Positions 35,840 through 48,201 of a stretch of 64,000 nucleotides of DNA are shown piece by piece (position 1 is the stretch's first letter; each line of letters starts with the position of its first letter). The notes beneath the pieces are model-generated. The model was not told the origin of the DNA and made no database searches. It worked only from the letters and a program-made list of their open reading frames with translations. The position numbers were made by a program, and so were the translations under genes. Source of the DNA: Sipunculus nudus (Eukaryota > Annelida > Sipuncula > Golfingiida > Sipunculidae); the NCBI GenBank assembly GCA_026874595.1, contig CM049313.1:63245659-63309658 (forward strand), read 5' to 3'.

Positions 35840-37424
35840 TTTCCCGGACACACAAACTTCTCATCTAACTTCTTAACTTGATGTGTTTTCTACTCAGTTT
35901 TCTATTTCATCAGAAACTCATCATGCTTTTCACCTTTATCGCGAGGGGACACTACCAGCGATTTGTGACGTGATACGATAACGGCCAAATTTAACACTCC
36001 GGTTTGTGTGAAGGCCGCAATTCATACATGTAGCACGAGCGGAACGCTTAACCACTAAGTGTAAGGGTAGTTAACAAACAATTATCTCGGTCAGCTGTAT
36101 CTGAAATATTAATTACGCAGAGGCATTAAAAGGGCGGTGTGTTAATTTAGTAAAAAATTAAAATGTGATGACAGCCTGTTTTGCTACCAGGATAGTATAT
36201 ATGTGTACAGTCGTTATATGTGAACCACACATTGGGTTTCCTTGTATAACACCTCTTAGTTCTCACTGAGAGCATCACCAGTGTGAGTGGTTTTTTTATT
36301 CATCATGGTGATGAGTTTATGTTTACTGTGTGGAACAGGAGCTTGAATGGTCAGTCATTCAAGTCAGCAATTTGGGCAAATTCGGCTGTAACGGGCAGTG
36401 GACGCTGCTAAAGTGTCAGAAACACTAATTACTAAAAATCTATCCGGGTGTTTATAAGGGCAAATACGGCTTTATATTTTAGAGACACAAATGAATACGC
36501 TGTACCGGATGAAGTCAAATTATATTTTTCATTACAAAGGCATAAAACAAAAACAAGAGTGCATTTTTATCTATTTGTATAATTTATTGACCCACTATTA
36601 TCATATATGTATAAATTACTTGTAAAGGAGTGGGTGATGTATTCGTATTTTATCTTTATTATCCTTGCTTTTCTACTGAACCAACACACTTTCTAACATC
36701 TGTATACTTATAATATAATCAAATTGTGAAAATCTTATTCTCTTAATCAGTCTGTCTATTTGTCCCTCAATAAGCTGAAAAAGTCTTTTATTATAGTGAC
36801 ACAACGTTTTAATCAGCTCTCATAAATGCGCCGATTTAATGCGGAAAAAATGTAGCTGTTGCGGAGTTTTAAAATTGGTTATACCTCTACAATAAAGATA
36901 TAAAAGGAAAGTGGGGCCACTTTCATGGATACAATGGCTTGTTTCCACCAGATGTCGCCCCAGTACACTTAATAGCTATGATAGACACCATCAGGACATT
37001 TTCATGCGAAACATCGGAAACACGTCAACTATAAATTTATACATCGAGTGACCCATAAAAAACGCTCCTATTTTTGACTCGAAATACCTCTGTGATAAAT
37101 GTACCAATTCCGTTTAACTTTCTCATGGTGTAACAGTTGGATATTATCTGCAAGCATTTAAAATGTCAAATATGCATACATGCGCCAATACCCAAATTTA
37201 AAAAAAAAGCATATGAAAAACGCAATAACAGAGAACAACTAAAGCCGGGTTTACACTTCAGGCAATCCCTGGTCGCATGGTCCAACCGATTATCGTAGCT
37301 GGACGCGCGAAAAAGTTCAGCGAAAAGTTATTTGAAACTGTGCTTAGTGCGCACTACATGTAAAACTAAACACAGCCGTTGTTTCTATCAGAGATGCTTA
37401 AGTGGATATCTTTTAATGAAATAT
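35840..37424. repeat. 3' flank shared by lectin paralogs (B copy, part 1)
   Basis: Aligns with D 53590-55450 and partly with C 44840-46100: 'cacaaacttctcatctaact', 'gatacgataacggccaaatt', 'actgagagcatcaccagt', 'atttgtccctcaataa'. It contains a hairpin CTTGAATG-gtcagt-CATTCAAG near 36344, also in C near 44880. No open gene. Confidence 0.75.
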
Positions 37425-38212
37425 TGTTACAGGTGCTCTTTTTGTTGTGTGACACGGGCGTAACTCCGGTTGTGGCACTCGTGTCTGACCGCGTATTACA
37501 TTCTATGTTTAATCCGTACTGGTTGAACTCTCGTTGTCATGTAAGCCTTGGGTTTTCACGCCTGGTCGTGGGTCACGTGATGATCCTGGTGTGTAGGGAT
37601 ACGCACGGCTATGTTCTTCTCGATAATTCTTGAAACGTGTGTTGTGCAACATCTTATGGACTGTTCCAGAAGTGGAGGGTTCTCGGCTTGAGGTGTGTAG
37701 GTATGTGTTTTAGAACGGGAGGACAGAGAGCAGAGAAGATTCCAGCGGACGAAGAAGGGTGTGTTAGATTCTAGGACCTAATCCGACGAATGCGGCAATT
37801 ATACATTTTCAAAGACTTTCTCCTGGATTTTATGCATTTGGACTTCAGTTTACTTTCTGGGTTGTTGTAAGAACTTTCCACTGGACTGTCATTCTCCGGG
37901 AGTTTACATTTAAAGGACTTATCGTTGTGATGGTGTTGGTATCCAGGTATTGTGCGCATTGTTTTCATATATGATTGTATTAACTTGTTGTTATACCGCT
38001 GTTTTACTGTATAATTGTATTGATTTAGTGTATTGTATTGTTAGGGTTGTTTTAAGAATAAATTATAGTTATTTGTTAACAAAAAAACACCGAATTTTTT
38101 ATTCATTCCCCTAGACATTTCCCGCTGTCTAATGTTACAGAAATTTTTATCTCCGTTACAGAATTTGTGTTCATCACGCATACGTGATCTGTTTATATTA
38201 GGTTCCGTAACA
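37425..38212 (+). mobile_element. solo LTR with 4-bp target duplication
   Basis: Starts TGTTACAG, ends CCGTAACA, 788 bp, same family as the gypsy LTR. ATAT flanks both sides. The D paralog has the unoccupied sequence 'aatgaaatattctaac' at 55448, so the insertion followed the B/D split. Confidence 0.92.
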
Positions 38213-40180
38213 ATATTCTAACTCAACGCAAGTATCATATCTTTTAACTCCTGTTCGTTAAAATTTCCCCAATTCCTTTCTAAATCTTTTCCTATAGCGA
38301 ACACTGAATGTTATTGTCCATCAGATTACAACCAGGGCATCGAGAAGGCCACTCGTCCTGCTTGATAAACTCCGCTGTGGCTCCCTCCAAATAATCCTAT
38401 GTTACTTTACTAATATGTGAAGGGGCTGCATTCTGTTAAAAAATAATTATTGCATGGATAAAGTATCCTACAGAGCAGAGGGAGCAGATAATCTTACAAC
38501 TACATGTAGTTTCACTATTAACTTTGTCTCTCTCGGCGTCAATGAAATGAATGTTTGTCTTTTGTGTCCTCTAAACTTCAGCCGAAAAAAAAATACTTTT
38601 TTTTACAGCGGGAAGTCTAATTATAGAGGCGAGATGATTGAATGTCAGGTTTTCGTTTACCATAGACCAGATCCGTCTCATGATGTTTCGCAATGTCTTA
38701 GGTAAAATTTTTCTTTACCATGAAGATGATTGTCCTTACATCTGCGGATGAGTAACGGTCATTTGAATTTTGATAACAAGCTTTTCTTTTACAGCGCGCA
38801 TTTTGGAACCCTTTTAATCCCCATTCTTTTGATTGGCTTTAATGCTTCATTTTTTACCATTATTGACAGAAGTTTTGCTCGTTTGCAAGTCACTGGTAAT
38901 TTCTCTGAAAGCTTTATGCGTCCGGGGGTTATTCTCATTTGGCTGAATCAAATTCTCCACACTGGCAGTGTTCTCTTCAGAGCATGCGGTACCCAGTCTC
39001 CCAGAATACATGATATATGACATACTTGGCCTGTGTTTCTTACTTTGATATTGATCAATTGAGAGTGCGATGATCCAATACTTTTTCAGAAATATCCTGA
39101 ACAATCCCTTTCCTTGAAAACGTTATCGTTGGTGGCCATATCACTTATACCACTCATACTCTTAACTATGATTGATCATTCTTAATTGAAACTTTGGACT
39201 TAACTAATTCTTTCAGCAAATGGCAATGATAAAATTAAGAAAACGTTAAAAAGTTATTTCTAAGACTGAGATTTTACAGATACCAACAATAGGTGCACAT
39301 TGTAGTGTCATGTAAGCCAAACTCTGATAATAATGCATTTTTAAATGCAATTTTGAATTAAGGGATATTCGCATCTGATTAATGCATCTATGTAAAGCCT
39401 TATATATATTTCACATTTCATTGTGACATTTAGTAAGTATTTGTATTATGTTTGCCATGTTATAATCTAAAACCATCAGTTTTACAATATGGATCATTCT
39501 TACTAATATTGCCTTGAACTACACTGGATGATACATACAAAAAAGTAATAGTCATAGGTCAGTAAGGTTATCATTAATTAAATTGAAATGGGCTTCTAAA
39601 TGACAACAGAGCGTGTTTTAATATTTGTGGGAGAAAAGGAAAGGTGTAGCAACTGGCACCATCTATCGGAGAATCGCGTAAATAAAACGCTGTGCTGGTG
39701 CATTGTTTGAACTAAAGCGTCTTTCCCATCTTGTCGCGTCAGCCATGGCTGCATGTCTCCCTTATAGAGCTATATTGTATAACAAGATTTTCGATGTTTT
39801 CTTGAGAATTATAACTCAGGCTGTTAGTGTTTTAGAATTGCATATTGACAATAAATAAAATTGTAGATTGTATGAAATAAAAAGGAGTAAACATGTTACC
39901 TGTAACCTTGAACAAAGTTTGTTTGGCTGGTTTCAGTTGAGTATAACATTTAAGCAGAGATGTACTTTTCAGTTTGTTAAAGGTGTAAGTAAGGGAAATA
40001 TTTGTAATCTGTTTGAGCCACTTGAATATATGTATTTATTGTATTTGCAATGGTCAGATCTAGAAATATTGAATTATTATTGAAATAATATCCATTAAAC
40101 GTGATTTGTTTCAATAGTATACATTGTAGTTGATTGGATTATATACAAAAATATATGAAATGGGTATTGTATGAACTTAG
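38213..40180. repeat. 3' flank shared by lectin paralogs (B copy, part 2)
   Basis: Continues the alignment with D (55455-58000): 'cctgttcgt', 'aaccagggc', 'ggccactcg', 'cagagggagcagataatc', 'ggcgagatgattgaat', 'tttctctgaaag', 'attgtatgaact'. Small open frames (38454-38705, 38730-39020) are interrupted in the D copy, which argues against coding function. Confidence 0.75.
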
Positions 40181-40194
40181 TAATAAAAAAAATG

Positions 40195-40300
40195 TACAGT
40201 ACCAGATTGTCCGGATCCTAGGCTTTGATTCTTGATACAGCTCAACAAGAGTAATTTTAAACCAATGATCCACGTAAATGGTAATAATCCAAAGGCAAAC
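40195..40300 (-). mobile_element. LTR fragment, gypsy family
   Basis: 'atgtacagtacc', 'tgtccggatcc', 'ggctttgatt', 'acagctcaaca' and 'ccacgtaaatggtaataatcc' match 25030-25150 inside the antisense LTR. It sits close to the junction between the B-type 3' flank and the C-type 5' flank. Confidence 0.7.
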
Positions 40301-40589
40301 TGGAGACATATATTATGTGATAGTGTACAATTGTGTATATGTTTTTTTTTATTTGTTTATAAATTAGCGTGCATACGCCTTCAGAAATTTGTGCGGCATT
40401 ACGCTTTCCATGGTAAGTACAATATTTCATTCACTGGGAAATCATGATAGGACTTTCAGAACGCCCGTCACAAATTTGGTCGTCACTATTTTGGTACGAC
40501 ATTGCTGAATACGGCAGGTAATCTAAACATCAGGCTATGAGTAAGAAATTAACACAGACAAGAGCAAACGAACTCGGCTTTCCTTTAAA

Positions 40590-40820
40590 ATGTACATTAC
40601 ACCCAGTGCAAGGTCACCTCCTCAGTCCAAACCTCAACCAAGTTAAAGGGTGCATACTCACGTCGAGGTTGTGCACCTCAGAAGCTAAAGCTCCTATCAG
40701 AAAGATTTCATGCAAAAGGCCTGATTTCCCCTATGTGAGGGTAAGACCAAATGTCATGAAAATCGGTAAATCGATAACTGATCTTGAGGAATTTTCAGAA
40801 GACTGGTGTCACCAGCCGAT
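40590..40820. repeat. dispersed repeat related to the 338-bp array
   Basis: 'ggttaaggggtgca', 'tttcatgcaaaaggcctgat', 'catgaaaatcggta', 'gatcttgaggaatttt' and 'gaagactggtgtcacca' are shared with blocks at 60620-60850 and 61890-62050. Confidence 0.7.
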
Positions 40821-40919
40821 ATTGTGTGTGTATATCGGTTCTGTGATTTATTCTTGAGTTATGACCTTGATCTTGAGTTCTGATCTCGGCTTTGAGGAAA
40901 GTTTGTCCTCAAGTAAAAC

Positions 40920-41950
40920 GTACTACTAACCAGCGATATGCCGCAAGAGGGTCTACCCTGGCATTCATGTTTTGTTTTCAAAATAAGTAAAAATAGTAAG
41001 AAATATATTTAATTTCATGACCTTGACCTTGTTTGTTGACCTAGGACATACCAAGAAAATAGGGCAACATAAGTTATTAGACTGATAAATTGGTGTATGG
41101 TTGGTTTCCCAGCTTTAATTATGAAATTGCTAGGGATTATTCGAGTCATGACCTTGACCTTCCTTGGTTACCTTAAAACTGCAGGGAAATTGCCAACATC
41201 GATTTTTAATTTCTAAGTATATGAAGGATATAAGCTTTAAAATGATAAATGTTGCCGGCTTTCTTCATAAGATCCAACGTCTATTCATAATTTAACAACT
41301 GGCCCTGGATTTTTTGTTAAATTTTAATGACTCTGCGTATCATCTGTATATAAAATTTCAATCCATAGGTTCAACTGTGCAACCTCTTAACAAATGAGAC
41401 AGGTTTGAACAGGAAATTAATTAGCAGATATTCCTAATAATAATGGTCAACTGTCATGTTCGAAGGGAGCCGAGACAAATACATTTCGAAGGGCTTTGTT
41501 TAATCTGATATAGAGACATTTCTTGTTTTCTGTTTGTAACACATTATATCTAGATAAAATATCACGTTTAAGACTTTGTTTCATGAGGTCAGTTGCTGTC
41601 ACGCCCAAAATGGAAATAAAAACTAAATGTGTTTTCAAGTACTTTACTCTTTTTGATGTAATTAAAGTCCTCTGAAATAATATAAATCATTATGTCAATT
41701 CTGAGGGGAAAATCACAGAAACGATATTGTGTTACCCCTATAACATCTTCAAAGAGATATGCTCCATTGGCACTGTAATGTAAAATATAATTAATATTAT
41801 CAAGGCCCTGAATGAATTCAAGGCAGCAATCATAGGTCATAGAATCTGGAGATAGTAACAAAACGAAGCAGAAAGCCATCCGTTCACGGCCTACTTTTAT
41901 ATTACAGTGCAAAATTTTAGAACCAATCAATAGATAAACAAAAACACAGA
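40920..41950 (+). repeat. 5' flank shared by the lectin paralogs (C copy)
   Basis: Aligns with the B and D upstream blocks. The TATA-like element is replaced by 'gtcatagaatctgg' (about 41837), so the core promoter is decayed. Confidence 0.7.
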
Positions 41951-44696
41951 AGTGTTCAGGAAGGGCCGGTTGTTCTTCAGAAAAGAATAAAAAATTTCCT
42001 ATTTTTATTGCAGGTGATTATGTGCAGATATTAGGCAATATTATCCCAACCCTAGGACAAAACGGAATCACAAAACTCAGCCTATAAGTTCCTGTATTTG
42101 TTTTGAAGATTTATATTAATCATTGTTATAAATAGTGTTTTTACATTCGACAAATTCCCGAAGGATGCCTCTAGGCTAAATTTTGCTTTTATCCGCACAC
42201 TTGACGGCCATGTATACGTTAGCACGTACAGGCAAATTTCTTTGCGGTTTATCTTAGTTAAATTACAGTACAAACTACGTACACCTGCAGACACAGTTGA
42301 CGTATAAAAGTTTATATAACGGACCAAAACGAACTTACAAAAAGAACTGTTCCTTCTGATGGTATTTATCCCATTTTAATTTATTTTCATATATATGTAC
42401 TATCCGTTAGAATTGGAACCAGTAACCTCAGAGAAGAAAAAATAAGTGACGAAAGATTACTGTACATCAGAGAAATATCACTGTGTCACAGACAGACCAC
42501 ATGCACTCAGGAATCGTCACAGCAGTGAAGCATAGATCAGAGTCACTGCATCAACGACGGAACATACCAGCGGCTTGAATTAAACTTCGGTGCCTAGGTT
42601 ATATTGTTATTATATTTTTTCCAATACTTGCATGCTTCCTTAATATGTCAAAATAATGCCTAAATGTTATTTATTTTACTTTGAAACATTTATTTTACAG
42701 AAAACCTTTTCACGGAGTCAACAGATCTTTGTAAAAATGTCACAACTCACGCACAAGAAAGGAATAACCACAGCGTCAAGCGACAAACCACGCGGTGCCC
42801 CTGTCAATATTTACAGAGAAGGCCCTTCCTGGGGCCTTTAGTTAACATTCCCACAATCATGCATGAGTATAATTCTTAATGCAAATTTAATGGAGGGAAA
42901 GGGCCTCGGAAGTGAGTATTTTTTACTTGAGTGATCGAGTCTTAACAATTCTATCGTGTTGATGTGAACAATCGGGTTAATGACGACAGTTACCAACGAT
43001 GCTTTCGTCAACGAAGATTTCCTACACAATGTCATTACGTCTTATTCTGTATCATATTGGTTTGGTTTGGCTTGTTTTACTTTCGAGAATATGTAGAAAT
43101 TTTACTTGCAAGATGGCCAAGATGGAAAACGAACGACATGACTCTAATAAACGGTTTCTGTCAGGCTTCTTCTGTTATATTATCAATAGTTTTTTCGTAC
43201 TTGTAAACACGATTCAGCGGCCTTGCTCAGCAGTGAAACACACGCCGAATCAGAGGATCTGCGACAGATTTCCCACATTTCCAGTAAGTATGGACCGGTC
43301 AGACCATTAGGTGTCCTTAATTCAGAGGTGTCTGCTATTGTGAAGATGATTTAATGAAAGGTTCTCTGTTAATATATGCTTCGCCATATCATTTTGCAAA
43401 ATGAATTACAACATAATCCTCTTGGTGATTACATGGTTCGATGTCCGCGGAAGCAAAACGATGACAATAAGACGTCAGTGCATTAAAACGTCAGGTTTAT
43501 TAATGGTTTATAAACTTATCATACAATTAAAAGCACATCCAAGCATATATTTTGGAGGCGAATTAAATTAGAAATAAGCATTCTAAGGAATGCAAGCCTC
43601 CGCCATGAGGGTGATCCGTATTGAGGAACGCTCCCCAATCCTTGTTTGCAGTCACTTATTCGGCCCATATCCCCAGGTTCACTCGTGCATAAGGGACAAT
43701 AGATTAGTGAATTTTCCTTGGTGACCTTCCTAAATCCTGATTGTGGGCCGGATCCACATCAAAATATAATCAATTCTTCATTGGCCCATTCCCCATATGC
43801 CCCGATAATTTCATGAATTTGTTGTGAAGAAACACAAAAACACACACATGCGAACAAGGATGAACGCATATCCGCCTGGCGGAGGCACTACATCTCTCAA
43901 ATTCACTCATACCTTATATATTTAAGGCCTCAGGCAGAAAACCACAATGCATTGCCTGCAATCATCTCCGCCATATTTATCTCGAATATGAAAGAATTGT
44001 TTATTCAGGTTCTTTTTAAATAATGACTAAAAGTCATTGGTATGAAGAACATCTAAACAACAACAAAAGGAAAGTAGAAACGAAAGTGTTCACATTTACA
44101 GAAATCATATGTAATATACCTTGTGACTTCTTTGATAGTAATTAAAATTGTAATTATATTATGTCTCTATCTCATGGAATTAAAAGGTACAACACGTAAT
44201 ATTTAATTTCTGAAAACTGAAATTGGTAAAGTTATATTAAAGGACTCCACACCCTGACACCCATTCGAGATATCAGGAGATATCAAGAAAGTACAAAGCG
44301 TGTAACATACTGTGGCGGTAACGCTGTGACCAAATATACAACATACATATAACATTGCAGTGCAGATTATAGACTTCATCATAGTTATATGCATTTCAAG
44401 AAAAATAAAGTGACTCATTAATATATATTTGTGAAAGTCCTTATAATAATTCAGCGGTATTTATTCTCAGATGCGCATGGGTACCGAACTTCCGGGTCGC
44501 ATGCCCGTTCTGATGGTGAATGAGTCTGAACCGCAACAGAAGGATAACTGGGACCTTCCAAAACAAACAATATATGGAATCTCAAAATCCAGAACAGGCT
44601 CCTTCTCAGAGGATATATTTGACAGTGGGACGACGAATGCTTATATAAATAATTAAATCCATCGATTTGTATAATTAAAGTACCGTAAAAGACCAA
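41951..44696 (+). pseudogene. C-type lectin pseudogene C
   Basis: All four exons can be found but none is intact. Exon 1 (about 41951-42013): the ATG is GTG, an in-frame TAA follows and the donor is shifted. Exon 2 (42701-42911): the second Cys is His and a small insertion leads to a stop. Exon 3 (about 43205-43283): only the 3' part remains; a deletion joined mid-intron 2 to mid-exon 3, removing C0, C0' and C1. Exon 4 (44471-44696): TGG of the WTSG motif is CGA, about 20 bp are deleted and the frame is lost. The TATA-like element and AATAAA are lost too. Closest to A: same intron 3 repeat, same early stop change and shared exon 2 codons. Confidence 0.9.
43578..43886 (+). mobile_element. hairpin-ended repeat element in intron 3 of pseudogene C
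   Basis: Starts GCATTCT-AA-GGAATGC and ends with a TCCGCC-T-GGCGGA hairpin; same site and orientation as in A. Confidence 0.7.
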
Positions 44697-45394
44697 ATAA
44701 GAGCCTCTGCCCCGGTAGGTGGCCCCTTGTGGTTCCTGACAATCAGATTAATAGCAATCCAAATGGGCCATTCCTTTTAATTATAAATGATCAAATCACA
44801 TATTCTTGATAAATTGAAAACCAGGAACATGTACTTTCGAGCCCGACACAATCGGTTGACGGAGCTTGAGCGACATGACTTGAATGGTCAGTCATTCAAG
44901 TCGGCGATTTAGGTAAAATCGCTATGTAAGGGCAGGGGACGATGCTAAATGGTGGGAAACGCCAAAAACTCAAAATACTTTTTCCCTGATCGTTTATTAG
45001 GGCAAAACGGTACTTAGATTTAAGATACTCAAATGAATACGCTAAACGAATAAAGTTACCTTCTTCATTATTTTAGCTCTTAAAAGTGAGTTTTATCCTT
45101 TATCATTTGTATAATTTATGTATTCACTGTTATAGATAAATATATCATATTTATATAAATGAGAAGAATGGGTGTTATATCGTTATTTATGTATATTTTA
45201 TAAAAATTTATATTTGTAATTTACTGTTCCTTCCTTTGGGTCAAATAGTTGCAGAAAATCATCTACTGGCCCTTATGAAGCTTATTAGTTTCCTGTTAAT
45301 CCGTCCCTTTTGATTAATTTATTGTATATACTGAGAGTTTGATCACAATTTGAATAAAAATGTCCTATATTATTAAGATTTGTTTTTTTCCCCA

Positions 45395-45940
45395 AAGTAC
45401 TCTACCGAGGCCGCGGAAATCTTGCGCTTCTAAAGAAGCTACTGATTTTCATGCTGCCTGTTGTGATCATTTATGATACACTTAAACACCAGGTGGTGCA
45501 CATGGGCCTGTCTGCTTAAAAAACTGCTAATCTGACTATCAGCCAACCAAATGCAAGTCAACAAACACTCGACAGGCATCAGGCTCCGCCCAGAAACTAC
45601 GTGTGGTACAATTCTCCCTGAGCCTGTGGCCTGTTCAAACGGTCGCCATGGCGATGAGCTGTCACTCAAAACGAATTGAACAACATTGGCTTCGTGTATT
45701 CTTTGCTTGACTGGTAAACCGTTTTGCTTCCACCACAGGGTCTCATGTGATTGGACCAAAATACAGTGCTCCCCTCTGGTGTAGAGATTCAGGATATAAG
45801 GTCATAACAAACAGGGCTTACGACATAGGTAGTTGGCCTATGGTCAAAGCGCTGTGTAAAGAGCGTATCCCCAAAGCAACACGCTTTCTAATTTCTGCAT
45901 ATTTCAAGTGTAAAACAATAGGGAGAGGCGTATTGTCTTA
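45395..45940. mobile_element. ~545-bp insertion in the 3' flank of C, class unknown
   Basis: The B, C and D 3' flanks align on both sides ('atatcactgagagtttga' type sequence before; 'tgtctatttgtccctca' after), but only C contains this GC-richer block. It holds a 106-codon minus-strand frame (45439-45759) without a recognised domain. No clear inverted ends or target duplication is visible to me. Confidence 0.5.
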
Positions 45941-47027
45941 ATGTGTTTGTCTATTTGTCCCTCAGATAAGCTGGAAAGGTTGCATTATACTGCTACGTTT
46001 CAATTAGCCCTCATTAATGCGATGATTTAAAGAATGTGGAAAAAAACTGTAGCCTCTGCAGCGTTTAAAAAATAGTTATCGAGCTTCAGTGAAGATGTTG
46101 ACAATTTCCGTGTCTTTCTTTTTTAATTTTTAAACGGTCTGATTTCTACTTTTTTTGTAGTCATGGCACCCTGCTTACAAAAATGCGTTCTAAAATAGTC
46201 TTTTAAGAATTCCGTTTGGTATAGGATCGATTCTAACACTTTTCTCACGCATACAACTTTCAGTTCCCTGCAACATTCAATATTTTTGCCTGAAATGTTC
46301 AGCTGCCCTGCACTATTCACTGCCCTATCCAGTTTTAACCTTACCCTGACTCTAACCTACATTTACTCAGTCTGACCTGAGTCCAATTAAGTATCGGCCC
46401 ACACCACTGCTGCACAGATCTGCATAGAACCGGGCTCTCAGTTATTGCAATCTATAAAAATTTCACCTACAACACGTTATTCAAGTAATCATTTATTTTG
46501 AAGGGGATATGTGTGAATTTCTCGGGGGGGGGGGGGGGTTAAAAGGGGGGTCGTGAAAAAAGGGGAGTCTGTGAGTGAGGGTTTAGGGTGGCCATGTTCA
46601 GTAATCTGCTGATTTGTGGCGAAAGTAGGTGTATTTATGATTTAGGTTATTGGCCCTTTATAATATCATATAGTGGGCACAGGTTTGAGACAAAAAAAGT
46701 GTTTTCTATCGAGTGTTAGGCATGCATTAGCATATATATCCACTTCAAACCCAGCCCCTGCAGTTTTAAAATGTTCGAAGAAAATATCTGATTGTGTGTC
46801 TGGTTTCACGGAATATGGCAGGTTTTAAAATTGGCCACAGATGTCACCTCCTGTCAAGGATTTTAAGGAAACACGCATACAACTTTCAGACCTCTACAAC
46901 TAAACATATGTATCTTCCGGTCCATTAAGAAATTTGACCAAAATATTGTTCAGTAATTAAGGTGCTCCAGGACCTTTAATTATTTAAGATCAATCTATAG
47001 TATGCAGAGGTCACAGCGGGCAAATGG
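45941..47027. other. non-coding DNA, repeat remnants
   Basis: End of the C 3' flank, then unassigned sequence with a G-run at 46525. No gene is seen. Confidence 0.45.
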
Positions 47028-47110
47028 TCTTAACGTCTTGGCTGAGATTCGACCTCATGATCACCCGGCTTTGGGTCCTTCGGTCTAAACCTTAGCCACA
47101 GTTGCCTGTC
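47028..47110 (-). repeat. tRNA-derived SINE-like sequence
   Basis: On the minus strand TGGCTAAGGTT resembles an RNA polymerase III A box and GGTCGAATCTC a B box, about 35 bases apart. No complete cloverleaf is apparent, so a SINE head is more likely than a tRNA gene. Confidence 0.5.
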
Positions 47111-47128
47111 GAACTTGAAGAATGTTCT

Positions 47129-48134
47129 TCTGACCAGGGATGTACCACAGGAAGGTTTTCCCTGGCATTCAGAATTTCAAAATAAGTGAAAAATTAAGAA
47201 ATATGAAATATCATGACATTCACCATGTTTGTAGACCTTTGAAATACCAAAAAAAAATATGACAACATAAGTTTATAGATGGGTAATGTTATAAGCTTTA
47301 TTCTGGTGTTTATAGGTGGTCAGGTTTTCCAAGGTATTGTCAACTGACCCGGAAAAAATCAAGAAATATTTAAAAGCCATAACCTTGACCTTGCTTGATG
47401 ACACTTGAACTGCATGGGGAGAAATTAGAAGCATAATTTTATAAATTGCTCAGATTATAGGCTTCAAAATGATGCACGCAACCAGCTTTCCTTTAATAAA
47501 GATCCTACAGGAGTTTATAACATGACAACTGACCCTGGACTATTGAATTTTCTTATGAATTTTAGTTACCCAGCATGTAAATTCTGTATAGAATGTATCA
47601 GTTAAAAATTAAACTGTAAAGTCTGAATAGATGCGACAGGTCTAAACAGGAATTTAATTTGAAAATATTCCTTGCAATATTGGTCGACTGTCACGTTCAA
47701 ATTGAGCCGAGATAAATGCATTTTGAAGGGCTTTGTGTGATCTGACATAGGGACATTTCTTGCTTTCTGTTCACAGGACATTATTTGTTAAAGGCCTCAA
47801 CGTTTTATAAGGTGATTTGCTGCCACGTCAAATATAAAAAAAAAACTAACTGTCCATTCAAATGCCTTATTCTTATAATTGTTATTATAACCATATGACA
47901 TATTGTTTACCATTGTGTCAATTCTCCGCGGATAAAAAAAAAACAATAAAATTTTTGGTTCAATGTAACATGTTCAATACATCTCCAAAGGGTGCATATA
48001 TATACCTTTGATAAATGCCATATAATATGCGGAAAAGTGACCAAAGGGAAGCTGGTACCGTCAGTTCTAGGGCCTACCAGGACATTACAGTCCAAAATCT
48101 AAGAACAAATACACAGATATTGAAGAAAACAAAA
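47129..48134 (+). repeat. 5' flank shared by the lectin paralogs (D copy)
   Basis: Aligns with B 28380-29451 and C 40926-41950 up to exon 1. Confidence 0.75.
48020..48028 (+). promoter_or_regulatory. TATA-like element of lectin gene D
   Basis: ATATAATAT, 115 bases before the ATG; conserved with A and B. Confidence 0.5.
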
Positions 48135-48201
48135 ATGTCTAGGGAGCGTCTATTGTTCTTCAGGAAAGAAATAATTTTCCTATTTGTTTTTGGAGTTCCG
48201 G
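48135..48201 (+). CDS. lectin D exon 1: signal peptide
   Basis: Twenty-two codons plus one base; MSRER start, core IIFLFVFGVP, donor GGTGAGT. Confidence 0.82.

Noticed and set aside
38454-39020. Possible small genes in the B 3' flank
   Set aside because: The aligned D sequence breaks these frames, so there is no sign of conserved coding.
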